The translations under genes were made by a program, and so were the position numbers. 64,000 nt of DNA from DATLNF01 sp035536235 (lineage in GTDB: Bacteria > Actinomycetota > Actinomycetes > BP-191): the NCBI GenBank assembly GCA_035536235.1, contig DATLOQ010000119.1, forward strand, positions 1 to 64,000. Direction: 5' to 3'. The notes under the pieces were generated by a model. That model had not been told where the DNA came from, did not search any database, and worked only from the letters and a program-made list of their open reading frames with translations. Numbering within the stretch: the stretch's first letter is position 1; each line of letters starts with the position of its first letter. Below are positions 1-8,036 of this stretch, in pieces.

Positions 1-474
1 TCGCTCGTCGGCGGGCAGGAGGTACCAGTCGAGCGAGCGCACGAACGGGTAGACACACACGTAGCGCTTGGGATCCTCCCGCCTCACGAACGCCGGGACG
101 TGGCTCTTGTTGAACTCCGCCGGGCGGTGCAGGCCGACCACCGACCACACCGGCTCCATCGATCGACCCAGCCGGGTCTGCCTGAAGCGGGTGTCCGCCG
201 ACTGCAGCGCGTCGGGGTCCGGACAGGTCCACCACACGAGCAGGTCGGCGTCCGCGCGGTAGCCGGCGACCGAGTAGGTGCCGCGGGTGTAGACGTCCTT
301 GCGGCTCAGCTCGTCGAAGAGGGCGCTGGCCTCTGCGGCGGCGCTCTCCCGACCGCCGTCGGCCAGCCGAGCGGCATCCGTGCGCGCCCGGAAGACGCAG
401 TAGCTGGTGTAGAGCAGCTCGTCGTTGAGCTCGCGGGCGGTCTTCTCGGTCGGAGTTCTCGCAGCCTCGGTCAT
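1..474 (-). CDS. hemQ: Coproheme decarboxylase HemQ/ChdC (chlorite dismutase family), 3' end cut by window edge
   Basis: Reading the minus strand from the ATG at 474 gives 158 uninterrupted codons to the window edge. The family length is about 230 residues, so roughly 70 C-terminal residues are missing. The family decarboxylates iron coproporphyrin III to heme b, the last step of the coproporphyrin-dependent pathway. Diagnostic stretches are ELNDELLYTSYCVF near the N-terminus, DLLVWWTCPDPDALQ in the middle and YPFVRSLDWYLLP near the cut. The last is the actinobacterial HemQ hallmark and carries the Tyr used for catalysis. The other genes of this branch (hemY, hemH, hemE) lie at 3.5-8 kb on the same strand. 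The family call is secure; the C-terminus cannot be judged. Confidence 0.93.
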   Translation of the reverse strand, partial: MTEAARTPTEKTARELNDELLYTSYCVFRARTDAARLADGGRESAAAEASALFDELSRKDVYTRGTYSVAGYRADADLLVWWTCPDPDALQSADTRFRQTRLGRSMEPVWSVVGLHRPAEFNKSHVPAFVRREDPKRYVCVYPFVRSLDWYLLPADER

Positions 475-532
475 CGGCCCATTGTCCCGCAGGTCGCGCG
501 TCGGCGTACTGCCGCTGCGGTCGCCGGGAGCT

Positions 533-601
533 CTTGACCGGGCAGATGTACCCGATCGTGACCCCCAGGGGGTCCACTTGGCCTGTTAACCGGGCAAATG
601 T
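533..601 (+). repeat. 69-bp dispersed element, copy 1
   Basis: This 69-bp block is matched by the reverse complement of 51811-51879 with no gaps and about 56 of 69 identical positions. Each copy carries two direct 15-mers of the form TTRACCGGGCAnnTG whose starts are 52 bp apart, and a conserved core CAGGGGGTCCACT. It lies in the gap between the hemQ start and the 3' end of the CocE-like gene. Function unknown; it could be a protein-binding site, a terminator-like element or a small non-autonomous repeat. Confidence 0.75.
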
Positions 602-634
602 CGAGGGCGGCGCGGGGGCAAGGCAGGGGCGGGC

Positions 635-2362
635 CTAGCGGACGATCACAGCGTCGGGGAGCGGGTCGGCGTACAGGCGGACACCGTCGTGCACCGGGAT
701 GGTGAACTCCGTGCCGCCCTCTCCGGTGAAGATGTCGATGATCGCCCCGGCCGCGAAGGTCGGCACCTTGTCCGGGTGGGTCGACTGGATCCGCAGCTCG
801 AGGGTGTGACCCTTGGCCAGCACGTGCGCGACAGCCTGCGAGACCAGCGGGATCGTCATCTTCTGACCCGGTACGACGGGGCTCGGCTTGTCGTTGCCGT
901 TGCGCAGCTCCGGCTGGATGGCCCAGCCGGACATCGAGATCCGGTCGCGCTCGCCGTCGGGCGCCACGTCGTACAGCGTGGCGTTGATGTGGATCCGCTC
1001 GCCGAAGACAGCCGTGACGAGCTTCATCGTGGGGATGCCGGCGATCAGCATCTGCTTCGGCAGCGCCTTCGTCGTGAAGACCGCTGAGTCAGGGGAGAAC
1101 TCACCACCGGCAGGGTTGGCCCGGAATCGCACGCTGCCGGACTCGTCCGCCAGCTCGCCGAGCGTGCCGGAGTTGGCGTGCAGGGTCAGCGCTCGCGAGG
1201 GGGTAGCCGGCCACGAGGTGGGCGTGAAGACCCGCCCGTCGTTGAGGAAGACCTCGACGGGCGGACCGGTGTCGACCTTGCGCTGCAGCAGCTGCTTGTC
1301 GAACCACGCGTGCAGGGCGAAGGTCCAATGGTGCTCGCGGGTGGTGGGGCAGCAGCCGCTGCCGTGGTCCCACTGGCCGATCCACGCCTTGTCACCCGCG
1401 CGGCCGCCCCGAGCGTGGAACCAGTCGAGGGCGGCTATCCGGGCGGCGTTGTCGTTGACGCCATGCACGGCGAACATCGGGATCTTCGACGCAGCCGCAC
1501 CCTTTCGGAAGTCGCGCTCCTTGTGCCAAGCAACCTCGGCGCCGCTGAAGTACGCCTCACCGGTGACGGCGGCCGACTGCGTCATCCCACAGCCGAAGTA
1601 CTGCATGTCGCGGCCGAAGTTGTCCCCGCCGGGCAGGTGCCGGTCGATCGCGATCTGCTCGTACGCGACCAACGGGCCGGCCCACTGCAGGCTGTACGGC
1701 ACGCCGTTCTGGAACTCGTGGTGGTACATCGCGCCCAACCCGGCGCTGGGGACGATGGTGACCAGGCCCTTGGGGTTCTGCGCGGCGGCCATCTGCGGCG
1801 TCGAGCCGACGTAGGAGTGTCCGGTCATGCCGACCCGGCCGTTGGACCACGGCTGCTTGGCGGCCCACTCGACGATCGCCTTGGCGTCACGCTGGTCCTT
1901 CGGGCCCATGTGATCCAGACAGCCCTGGGACTTGCCGGTGCCGCGCAGGTCGACCATCACGACGGCATATCCGCGCGGGGCGAAGTAGCCGGTCAAGCCG
2001 ATCTTGTTCTCGTCGGCATCCACCGGCTCGGGCAGGATCCGGGTGCCCTCGCGGCTGCCCGCTCCGCCGTGGTACGGCGAGAGCTCGAGGATCACGCCGA
2101 ACCGACCCGCGGCCTTGGGCCGGGTCACCTCGACGTAGAGGCTCGGCCCGTCCGGCATCTTCACCATCATCGACTCCTTGACCGTCGCGAAGCGCGCAGT
2201 CGAGAGGCCGCTGATCTTGGGGTAGTCGCGGGGCGGCCCCGTCGTGACAGTGGGCCGGCCGGTGGCGCCGGACCTCGACGGCGCGGCGTCGGACGCAGCG
2301 AGGCTGCCGGCGAAGACGAGCAGGGCGCAGGCGCCGGACAGGACGAGACGGAATCGGTTCAT
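635..2362 (-). CDS. Secreted CocE/NonD-family hydrolase (X-Pro dipeptidyl-peptidase-like)
   Basis: A 575-residue exported alpha/beta hydrolase of the CocE/NonD (peptidase S15) family, which cleaves esters or N-terminal X-Pro peptides. The start is ATG 2362, which gives a clean signal peptide (MNRFRLVLSGACALLVFAG, cleavage after an Ala-rich stretch); the longer frame upstream runs into the divergent prenyltransferase gene. The nucleophile is the Ser of GMTGHSYVG, and the likely Asp and His are in VHGVNDNAA and QWDHGSG. The C-terminal third is the jelly-roll domain typical of CocE. The substrate cannot be predicted. It is divergent from the UbiA gene, with only about 55 bp between the starts. 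Confidence 0.85.
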   Translation of the reverse strand: MNRFRLVLSGACALLVFAGSLAASDAAPSRSGATGRPTVTTGPPRDYPKISGLSTARFATVKESMMVKMPDGPSLYVEVTRPKAAGRFGVILELSPYHGGAGSREGTRILPEPVDADENKIGLTGYFAPRGYAVVMVDLRGTGKSQGCLDHMGPKDQRDAKAIVEWAAKQPWSNGRVGMTGHSYVGSTPQMAAAQNPKGLVTIVPSAGLGAMYHHEFQNGVPYSLQWAGPLVAYEQIAIDRHLPGGDNFGRDMQYFGCGMTQSAAVTGEAYFSGAEVAWHKERDFRKGAAASKIPMFAVHGVNDNAARIAALDWFHARGGRAGDKAWIGQWDHGSGCCPTTREHHWTFALHAWFDKQLLQRKVDTGPPVEVFLNDGRVFTPTSWPATPSRALTLHANSGTLGELADESGSVRFRANPAGGEFSPDSAVFTTKALPKQMLIAGIPTMKLVTAVFGERIHINATLYDVAPDGERDRISMSGWAIQPELRNGNDKPSPVVPGQKMTIPLVSQAVAHVLAKGHTLELRIQSTHPDKVPTFAAGAIIDIFTGEGGTEFTIPVHDGVRLYADPLPDAVIVR

Positions 2363-2417
2363 GAGCGGTGTTTTCGGTGTACGTCGGCCCATTCCTGCCG
2401 CGGTTACGCTGGCGAGC

Positions 2418-3461
2418 ATGACCGAGATGGTGGTGGCCGCGGAGGACACCGGACTGCTCCGCCGATGGCGGGAGGTGCTGCGGACCACCAACCCGCCGGC
2501 GCTCGGCCCGGACCAGCAGATCGACGTCGTGTCGAAGTGGCTGGTGCTGACCCGCGCAGCGGTGCTGCCGATGACGCTGACCGCGGGACTGGTGGCCGGC
2601 CTTCTCGCCGTACGCCAGGAGGGATTCCACTCCGGCTACTTCGCGCTGGCGCTGCTGGGCATCACCTTGGCGCACGTGTCGAACAACTTGATGAACGACC
2701 TCTTCGACAGCGAGGTAGGCCTCGACACGAACAGCTATCCCCGGGCCCTCTACGCCCCGCACCCCATCCTGTCCGGGATGATCTCCCGGCGTGGGTTGGC
2801 CCTCGCGGCACTTGCGGTCAACGTCGCCGACCTGGCGATCGGGCTTGTGCTCTTCAGCGCCCGCGGCTGGCCGGTGCTCGCCTTCGCCGTCTCCGGCTTC
2901 CTGCTGAGCGCCGCTTACACGGCACCGCCGCTGCGGCTGAAGAAGCGGGGCCTCGGCGAGCCTGACGTGTTTCTCGTGTGGGGGCCGTTGATGGTCGGCG
3001 GGACCTACTACTCAGCGGTCGGCTCCGTGCCGGAGGCGATCCTCGCCGCGTCCATTCCCTACGGCCTGCTCTGCACGGCCGTGCTGATGGGAAAGCACAT
3101 CGACAAGATCCCGTGGGACTCCCCCGCCGGGGTCCGGACCCTACCCGTGATCCTCGGTGAGGACCGCGCGCGAGTGCTCACTCGGGCGCTGATGATCGGC
3201 TTCTACGTCGCCGTCGTCGGCTGCGTGATCGGCGGTGCGCTGCCGTGGCCGGCCCTCGCAGTGATCGGCGCACTACCGGTGCTGGTCAAGACCCTGCAAC
3301 CGCTGCGCGAGCCGCGACCCGACGCGCCACCGGCCGGCTTCCCGGTGTGGCCGCTGTGGTTCGCCGCCATCGCCTTCGTGCACACCCGCCGAGCCGGCGC
3401 GCTGCTCGTCCTCGGCCTCGCGGGCGCCGCGATCGCCGACATCCCCGCCCCGGCGCTCTGA
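2418..3461 (+). CDS. UbiA-family prenyltransferase (MenA-like)
   Basis: A 347-residue polytopic membrane protein of the UbiA superfamily, which transfers an isoprenoid chain from a polyprenyl diphosphate to an aromatic or similar acceptor. The first Asp-rich motif is NNLMNDLFD and the second is around GKHIDKIPWD. Eight or nine hydrophobic segments follow from about residue 40. ATG 2418 is the first start free of overlap with the divergent hydrolase. The family includes MenA, heme O synthase and the CrtEb lycopene elongases. The motifs look closer to MenA, but the gene sits among heme genes in a window rich in carotenoid genes, so the acceptor is undecided. Confidence 0.8.
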   Translation: MTEMVVAAEDTGLLRRWREVLRTTNPPALGPDQQIDVVSKWLVLTRAAVLPMTLTAGLVAGLLAVRQEGFHSGYFALALLGITLAHVSNNLMNDLFDSEVGLDTNSYPRALYAPHPILSGMISRRGLALAALAVNVADLAIGLVLFSARGWPVLAFAVSGFLLSAAYTAPPLRLKKRGLGEPDVFLVWGPLMVGGTYYSAVGSVPEAILAASIPYGLLCTAVLMGKHIDKIPWDSPAGVRTLPVILGEDRARVLTRALMIGFYVAVVGCVIGGALPWPALAVIGALPVLVKTLQPLREPRPDAPPAGFPVWPLWFAAIAFVHTRRAGALLVLGLAGAAIADIPAPAL

Positions 3462-3464
3462 TGG

Positions 3465-3508
3465 CCCTGCGCTCTTCCGTGTCATAGAAGACACGGAAGA
3501 GCGCAGGG
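3465..3508. terminator. Bidirectional terminator hairpin between UbiA gene and hemY
   Basis: A perfect 19-bp inverted repeat (left arm CCCTGCGCTCTTCCGTGTC at 3465-3483, right arm at 3490-3508) with a 6-nt loop ATAGAA. It fills the gap between two convergent genes, 3 nt after the prenyltransferase stop and directly before the hemY stop. A stem this long and exact can stop transcription in both directions. Confidence 0.9.
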
Positions 3509-4894
3509 TCACCCGGGTCGCGCCCGAAGGTGGGCGAGGACGGTGGCCGCGGCCTTCTCCCCGGATCGGATGCAGGCGGGCACCCCCACGCCGTCGTACG
3601 CCGAGCCGGCCAGGGCCAGTCCGGGCAAAGCGGCGAGCGCGGCGTCGACCCGGGCGATTCGCTCCCGGTGCCCGACGGCGTACTGCGGCAGCGCGTCGGC
3701 CCAGCGCGAGACGCGGACCTCGAGCGGGCGCGCGGTGAGCCCGACCGCGAGCGCCAGCTCGGTGAGCAGTCGCGCCACGATCTCGTCGTCGTCGTCGGGG
3801 GCCGGCTCGCCTGCTCGCCCGACGGAGCACCGCACGATTGTCACGTCGCCCCGGTCGAGGTGCGCCCACTTCGCCGACGAGAAGGTGCACGCCTTCATCA
3901 GGCGACCTTCGGTCGCCGGCACCAGGAAGCCGCTGCCTCCCGGCGCTCCCGCCAGCGCCCCACGAGGCAGCGCCATGGTCACGACCACGACCGACGCAGT
4001 CCTGACGCCGGCGAGCTCGGTCGACACCTCGGGGGCAGCGAATCGCAGCAGGCTGCTCGCGACAGGAGCCGGCGTCGCCGCGACCACGGCATCCACCACG
4101 AGAGCGCGACCCCCGACCAGGGTGATCCGCCACGCGTTGCCGACCCGCTCGACCAGGGCCGCCCGGGACGACAAGCGCACGGCGTCGCCGAGGGAGCGCG
4201 CGATGGCCTGGGGCAGCTGCCCGAGGCCGCCGTCGAGAGACGAGAAGACCGGCGACGTGTCGACGGGTGCGGCCGCGGTGCGGCTGCGCACCACGCGCAT
4301 CACGGAACGCTGGCCGTGCGCTGCCGCAGCCAGCTGCGGCACTGTCGACTCGAGGCTTAGCTCGTCCGCCCGACCGGCGTAGACCCCGCCGAGCAAGGGG
4401 TCAACGAGGCGGTCGACGACCTGCCGACCGAGGCGGCGCCGGACGAGCTCCCCGACACTGATGTCGCCGACGGGTGCCGACGCGGGCAGCACCAGGTCGG
4501 CCGCCGCGCGGAGCAGTCCGGCCGGCGAGAGCACCCTGCTGGATGCCAGAGATCGCCATGACCCGGGCACGCCGAGGAGAGTGCCCTCAGGAATGGGGCG
4601 TAGCCGGTCCCCGATCCACACGTAGGCCTGCCCGGTGCTTGGCGAGACCAGCAGCTCGCCGAGCCCGACCTCACGGGCCAGCCGCTCCCCCTCGGGCACC
4701 CGGGCCAGGAAGGCGTCCGCTCCCGCGTCGACCTGGAGCCCACCGATCGACGACGTGTGCAGGATGCCGCCGACCCGCGCCGACCCCTCTAGCACGATCA
4801 CCTCGATGGCGGGATCAGCGGTGCGATGGAGCGCATGAGCGCAGGCCAGTCCGGAGATTCCGCCGCCGATGACGGCGACCACCCTGCGCCCCAT
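3509..4894 (-). CDS. hemY: Coproporphyrinogen III / protoporphyrinogen oxidase
   Basis: A 461-residue FAD enzyme that oxidises coproporphyrinogen III to coproporphyrin III in the coproporphyrin-dependent branch (also called cgoX or hemG). The N-terminal dinucleotide motif is VIGGGISGLACAHAL, followed by VGGILHT and the DAGADAFL stretch of this family. The C-terminus has YDGVGVPACIRSGEKAA, the usual FAD-closing motif. The length matches Gram-positive HemY. It follows the transporter gene by 8 bp and hemH lies just beyond, so hemH, transporter and hemY probably form one transcript ending at the hairpin at 3465. Confidence 0.95.
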   Translation of the reverse strand: MGRRVVAVIGGGISGLACAHALHRTADPAIEVIVLEGSARVGGILHTSSIGGLQVDAGADAFLARVPEGERLAREVGLGELLVSPSTGQAYVWIGDRLRPIPEGTLLGVPGSWRSLASSRVLSPAGLLRAAADLVLPASAPVGDISVGELVRRRLGRQVVDRLVDPLLGGVYAGRADELSLESTVPQLAAAAHGQRSVMRVVRSRTAAAPVDTSPVFSSLDGGLGQLPQAIARSLGDAVRLSSRAALVERVGNAWRITLVGGRALVVDAVVAATPAPVASSLLRFAAPEVSTELAGVRTASVVVVTMALPRGALAGAPGGSGFLVPATEGRLMKACTFSSAKWAHLDRGDVTIVRCSVGRAGEPAPDDDDEIVARLLTELALAVGLTARPLEVRVSRWADALPQYAVGHRERIARVDAALAALPGLALAGSAYDGVGVPACIRSGEKAAATVLAHLRARPG

Positions 4895-4902
4895 GTCCTG
4901 GC

Positions 4903-5883
4903 TCAGCGCGGGGGGACCGGTACGGCGTCGGTCGTCGCAGCTCTCGCTGACTCGGGGACCAGCGGCCGCGGCCGCAGGCGCCCTTCAGCGAGGGCCACCG
5001 CCACGATGACGACCGCCCCGCCGACGAAGAGGTTCCAGCCGAGCGGCTCGTCGAGGACGGCCACCCCTAGCGCCACCGCGACGAGCGGGATCAAGAAAGT
5101 GACCATCGACGCGCTGGTCGCCCCGATGTCACGGATCAGCCCGTGGTAGAGCACGAAGGCGATGCCCGTGCCGAGCGCCCCGAGCGCGAGCATCGAGAGC
5201 ACGACTCTCGGAGTGAGCGTCATCGGCTCCCGGGAAGCCAGCGGGGTGATGACCCCGAGGATGACGGCCGACGCCGTGAGCTGGCAGGCGGCCAGGACCA
5301 CCGGCGAGATGCCCGTGCCGGACAGCTTCTTGCGGGTGAGGTTGAAGCCGACGCCGTACGACACCGCTGCACCGAGTGCGGCCAGCTGACCGGTGATCAA
5401 GTTCGCTTGGTCCGATCCGCGCCACGGCCCCAGCACGACCACCACCCCGAGGAAGCCGAGCAGCAGCCCGTAGACCCGCTCCCGGCTGGGCCGCTCCTCA
5501 GGGAGGAAGAGGATGGCGATCACCAGGGTCATCAGCGGGGTGGTCGCGTTGTAGACCCCGGACACTCCGCTGGAGATGCGCTCGCCGGCCCACCCGAACG
5601 CGTAGAACGGGATGACGTTCGCCACCAGCGAGAGCACTGCCACCCGCCCCCAGAGGCTGCGGTCGCGCGGCACCGGCAGTCGCCGTACGGCGACGATCAG
5701 CCAGACCACTACCGCGCCGGCCAGGGTGCGGCCCAGAGCTACCTGCAGGGGCGACAGCCCCTCGAGGGCCACCTTGATGAAGAGGAAGCTGGTGCCCCAG
5801 ACCGCACCGAGGAAGCCGAGTCGGAGCAGCGCAGACCGGCTCATTCGCGCAGAGGTCATGGCGGAGTTCGCGGGAGCAGACAC
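4903..5883 (-). CDS. EamA/DMT-superfamily transporter inside the heme operon
   Basis: A 326-residue membrane protein with ten predicted helices and two EamA repeats. The first repeat opens with LGFLGAVWGTSFLFIKVAL and the second ends in DEPLGWNLFVGGAVVIVAVAL. The DMT family exports amino acids or other small metabolites; nothing here names the substrate. It lies 9 bp after hemH and 8 bp before hemY, so it is transcribed with them. Porphyrin-intermediate export is tempting but unsupported. The GTG at 5883 and an internal ATG near 5859 are both possible starts. Confidence 0.85.
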   Translation of the reverse strand: MSAPANSAMTSARMSRSALLRLGFLGAVWGTSFLFIKVALEGLSPLQVALGRTLAGAVVVWLIVAVRRLPVPRDRSLWGRVAVLSLVANVIPFYAFGWAGERISSGVSGVYNATTPLMTLVIAILFLPEERPSRERVYGLLLGFLGVVVVLGPWRGSDQANLITGQLAALGAAVSYGVGFNLTRKKLSGTGISPVVLAACQLTASAVILGVITPLASREPMTLTPRVVLSMLALGALGTGIAFVLYHGLIRDIGATSASMVTFLIPLVAVALGVAVLDEPLGWNLFVGGAVVIVAVALAEGRLRPRPLVPESARAATTDAVPVPPR

Positions 5884-5892
5884 CGACCGAGC

Positions 5893-6813
5893 CTACGCGG
5901 CGCCGCTGCGCTCGTCGGCCGCTTGCCGGACCAGCTGCGCCAGTGCCGCCATCACCTCGGGATCGGCGTTGATCGACCGCGTGCGCGCGAAGGGCAGGCC
6001 CAGCTGACGGGCCAGCCCGGCTGCCTCGATGTCGAGGTCGTAGGCCACCTCCAGGTGATCTGCCGTGAAGCCGCAGGCGCAGATCACCACTCCCGGCGAC
6101 TGTGCCCCGGCGCGGTCGGTGAGGATCTGCAGCACATCCGGGCCCAGCCACGGTTCGGCGGTGCGCCCGGCGCTCTGCCAGCCGACCGACCACGTGGGCA
6201 GGGCGAGCCTCTCGGCGACTTCCTGGGCTGTCTCGGCCAGCTGCATCGGGTACGGGTCGCCCATCGTCACGACGCGCTCCGGCACCGAGTGGGCAGTGAA
6301 GACGACCTCACCGCCGGGCACTAATGCCAGCGCGTCGGTGACGGCTCGGGCGAGGAAGTCGACGTACGCCGGCAGCAGGTGCCACGACGGGACGGTCTCG
6401 ACCGCGACGCCATGGGTCTCGCCCGCCGCAGCCGCCTTCGCGGCGTACTGGCCCACCGACACCGTCGACCAGTGCGGTGCCAGGACGAGCCCGACGGCTC
6501 GGTCGAGCCCGTCAGCAGCCAGCGCGGCCACCCCCTCCTCGATCGAGGGCGCGGAGTGCTTGGTGCCCAGCACAACCGTGAAGCGATCGGGCTCGGCAGC
6601 GTCGAGGGCACTCTGGATCCCGTCGAGCTGCGACTCGGTGATCGCGCGCAGCGGGAACGTGCCGCCGAGCGCGTCGTAGCGCGCAGTGAGGTCCGCCAGC
6701 TGCTGAGGCTCCGGAGGACGGCCGCGTCGGATGTCGGTGTAGTACACCTCGATGTCGTCGCGGTCCCGGGGCGTGCCGTACGCCATCACCAGCACTCCGA
6801 CCCGTTCGGTCAC
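5893..6813 (-). CDS. hemH: Coproporphyrin III ferrochelatase
   Basis: A 306-residue ferrochelatase (cpfC in the coproporphyrin-dependent scheme) that inserts Fe2+ into coproporphyrin III. It begins VGVLVMAYGTP, the family opening. The catalytic His is in VVFTAHSVPERV, and the conserved Glu region is in CGFTADHLEVAYDLD. GTG 6813 fits this N-terminus directly. It is downstream of hemE, but the two are separated by a strong hairpin, so hemH may have its own promoter within 6814-6875. Confidence 0.95.
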   Translation of the reverse strand: MTERVGVLVMAYGTPRDRDDIEVYYTDIRRGRPPEPQQLADLTARYDALGGTFPLRAITESQLDGIQSALDAAEPDRFTVVLGTKHSAPSIEEGVAALAADGLDRAVGLVLAPHWSTVSVGQYAAKAAAAGETHGVAVETVPSWHLLPAYVDFLARAVTDALALVPGGEVVFTAHSVPERVVTMGDPYPMQLAETAQEVAERLALPTWSVGWQSAGRTAEPWLGPDVLQILTDRAGAQSPGVVICACGFTADHLEVAYDLDIEAAGLARQLGLPFARTRSINADPEVMAALAQLVRQAADERSGAA

Positions 6814-6818
6814 CGCTC

Positions 6819-6892
6819 AGCCCTGGTGACAGGCACAGCAAGATCACCACGGAGGGGGCGAGCCCTGGGGCCAGGCACAGCAAGATCACCAC
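6819..6892. repeat. Two direct 32-bp repeats upstream of hemH
   Basis: Copy A (6819-6850) and copy B (6861-6892) match at 30 of 32 positions and are spaced 42 bp apart. Both contain CACAGCAAGATCACCAC. Copy B forms the left arm of the hairpin at 6876-6913; copy A has no partner of its own. The two arms of one hairpin may have been duplicated. Confidence 0.85.
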
Positions 6893-6913
6893 CTAACGGG
6901 TGATCTTGCTGTG
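6876..6913. terminator. Terminator hairpin after hemE
   Basis: A perfect 15-bp inverted repeat, CACAGCAAGATCACC at 6876-6890 and GGTGATCTTGCTGTG at 6899-6913, with an 8-nt loop. It begins 22 nt after the hemE stop on the minus strand, the expected place for a hemE terminator. It separates hemE from hemH. Confidence 0.85.
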
Positions 6914-6935
6914 TGTGTCCACAAGCGGTCATGGG

Positions 6936-7973
6936 TCAGTGGGTCGTGGTCTCGTGGACGAGCTCGACGACGCGGCGCAGCACATCGGGGTCGGTCTCGG
7001 GGAGCACCCCGTGGCCGAGGTTGAAGACGTGCCCCTCCAACCCGCGAGCTCGGTGGAGCACCTCCCGGGTGCGCTCCTCGACGACGTCCCACGGGGCCAG
7101 CACCACCGCCGGGTCGAGGTTGCCCTGCACCGCCTTGCCCGGACCGATGCGGCGGGCTCCTTCGTCGATCGGCAGGTGGAAGTCGACGCCGACGACGTCG
7201 GCGCCCGCCGCCGCCATCAGGCCCAGGATCTCGCCGGTGCCCACGCCGAAGTGGATGCGCGGCACCCCGAGGTCCGCCAGACCCGCGAAGATTTTCTGCG
7301 ACGCAGGCAGCACGTGGCGCTCGTAGTCGGCAGCCGAGAGGGCACCGGCCCACGAGTCGAAGAGCTGTACGGCGCTGACGCCCGCGGCCACCTGCGCTCG
7401 CAGGAACGTCAGGGTGAGATCGGCCAGCGCGTCGAGCAGCTGGGCCCACCCCGCCGGGTCGGCGTACATGAAGGCCTTCGTGCGGCTGTGGGTCTTCGAC
7501 GGCCCGCCCTCGACGAGGTAGCTGGCCAGGGTGAACGGCGCCCCGGCGAAGCCGATGAGCGGCACCTCGAGCTCCTTGACTAGGAGTCGGACAGCCTCGC
7601 CGATGTAGGGCATGTCGCTGTCGGGGTCGAGCGGTCGCAGCCGGTCCAGGTCAGCCGGTCCGCGGAAGGGCTCGTCGACTACCGGCCCCACCCCGGGTTT
7701 GATGTCCAGCCCGACGCCGATCGCCTTGAGCGGCAGCACGATGTCGCTGAAGAGGATGGCGGCGTCGACGCCGTGGCGCCGCACCGGCTGTAGCGTGATC
7801 TCGGTGACCAGCTCCGGTCGCGTGCAGCTCTCGAGCATCGTCGTGCCGACGCGCAGCGCGCGATACTCGGGCAGCGACCGGCCGGCCTGGCGCATGAACC
7901 AGACCGGGGTGTGCGGCACCGGCTCGCGGCGACACGCGCGCAGGAAGGGCGAGTTCGCCAGCAGGGAGGTCAC
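6936..7973 (-). CDS. hemE: Uroporphyrinogen decarboxylase
   Basis: A 345-residue enzyme that decarboxylates uroporphyrinogen III to coproporphyrinogen III in the cytoplasm, the step that feeds HemY. Signature stretches are PVWFMRQAGRSLPEY near the N-terminus, ILFSDIVLPLKA with the catalytic Asp, GFAGAPFTLASY and HFGVGTGEILGLM. The chosen start is GTG 7973, giving the usual family opening TSLLANSPFLRACRR; an in-frame GTG at 8003 adds 10 residues. It is followed by the hairpin at 6876. Confidence 0.95.
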   Translation of the reverse strand: MTSLLANSPFLRACRREPVPHTPVWFMRQAGRSLPEYRALRVGTTMLESCTRPELVTEITLQPVRRHGVDAAILFSDIVLPLKAIGVGLDIKPGVGPVVDEPFRGPADLDRLRPLDPDSDMPYIGEAVRLLVKELEVPLIGFAGAPFTLASYLVEGGPSKTHSRTKAFMYADPAGWAQLLDALADLTLTFLRAQVAAGVSAVQLFDSWAGALSAADYERHVLPASQKIFAGLADLGVPRIHFGVGTGEILGLMAAAGADVVGVDFHLPIDEGARRIGPGKAVQGNLDPAVVLAPWDVVEERTREVLHRARGLEGHVFNLGHGVLPETDPDVLRRVVELVHETTTH

Positions 7974-8036
7974 GGCAAGGATCGTCCCATGCCTGTCCGG
8001 CACCAGCAGAGCGGGCAGCTGGCCGAAGGGGGCTGC

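Noticed and set aside
2418..3461. UbiA gene as CrtEb lycopene elongase for C50 carotenoids
   Set aside because: Motifs look closer to MenA-type enzymes and the gene is 18-40 kb from the crt genes; the idea is not supported enough to assert.
6512..6892. 126-codon minus-strand frame beginning with a repeated hydrophobic peptide
   Set aside because: The repeat in the peptide comes from the 32-bp DNA repeats upstream of hemH, and the rest overlaps hemH in another frame.
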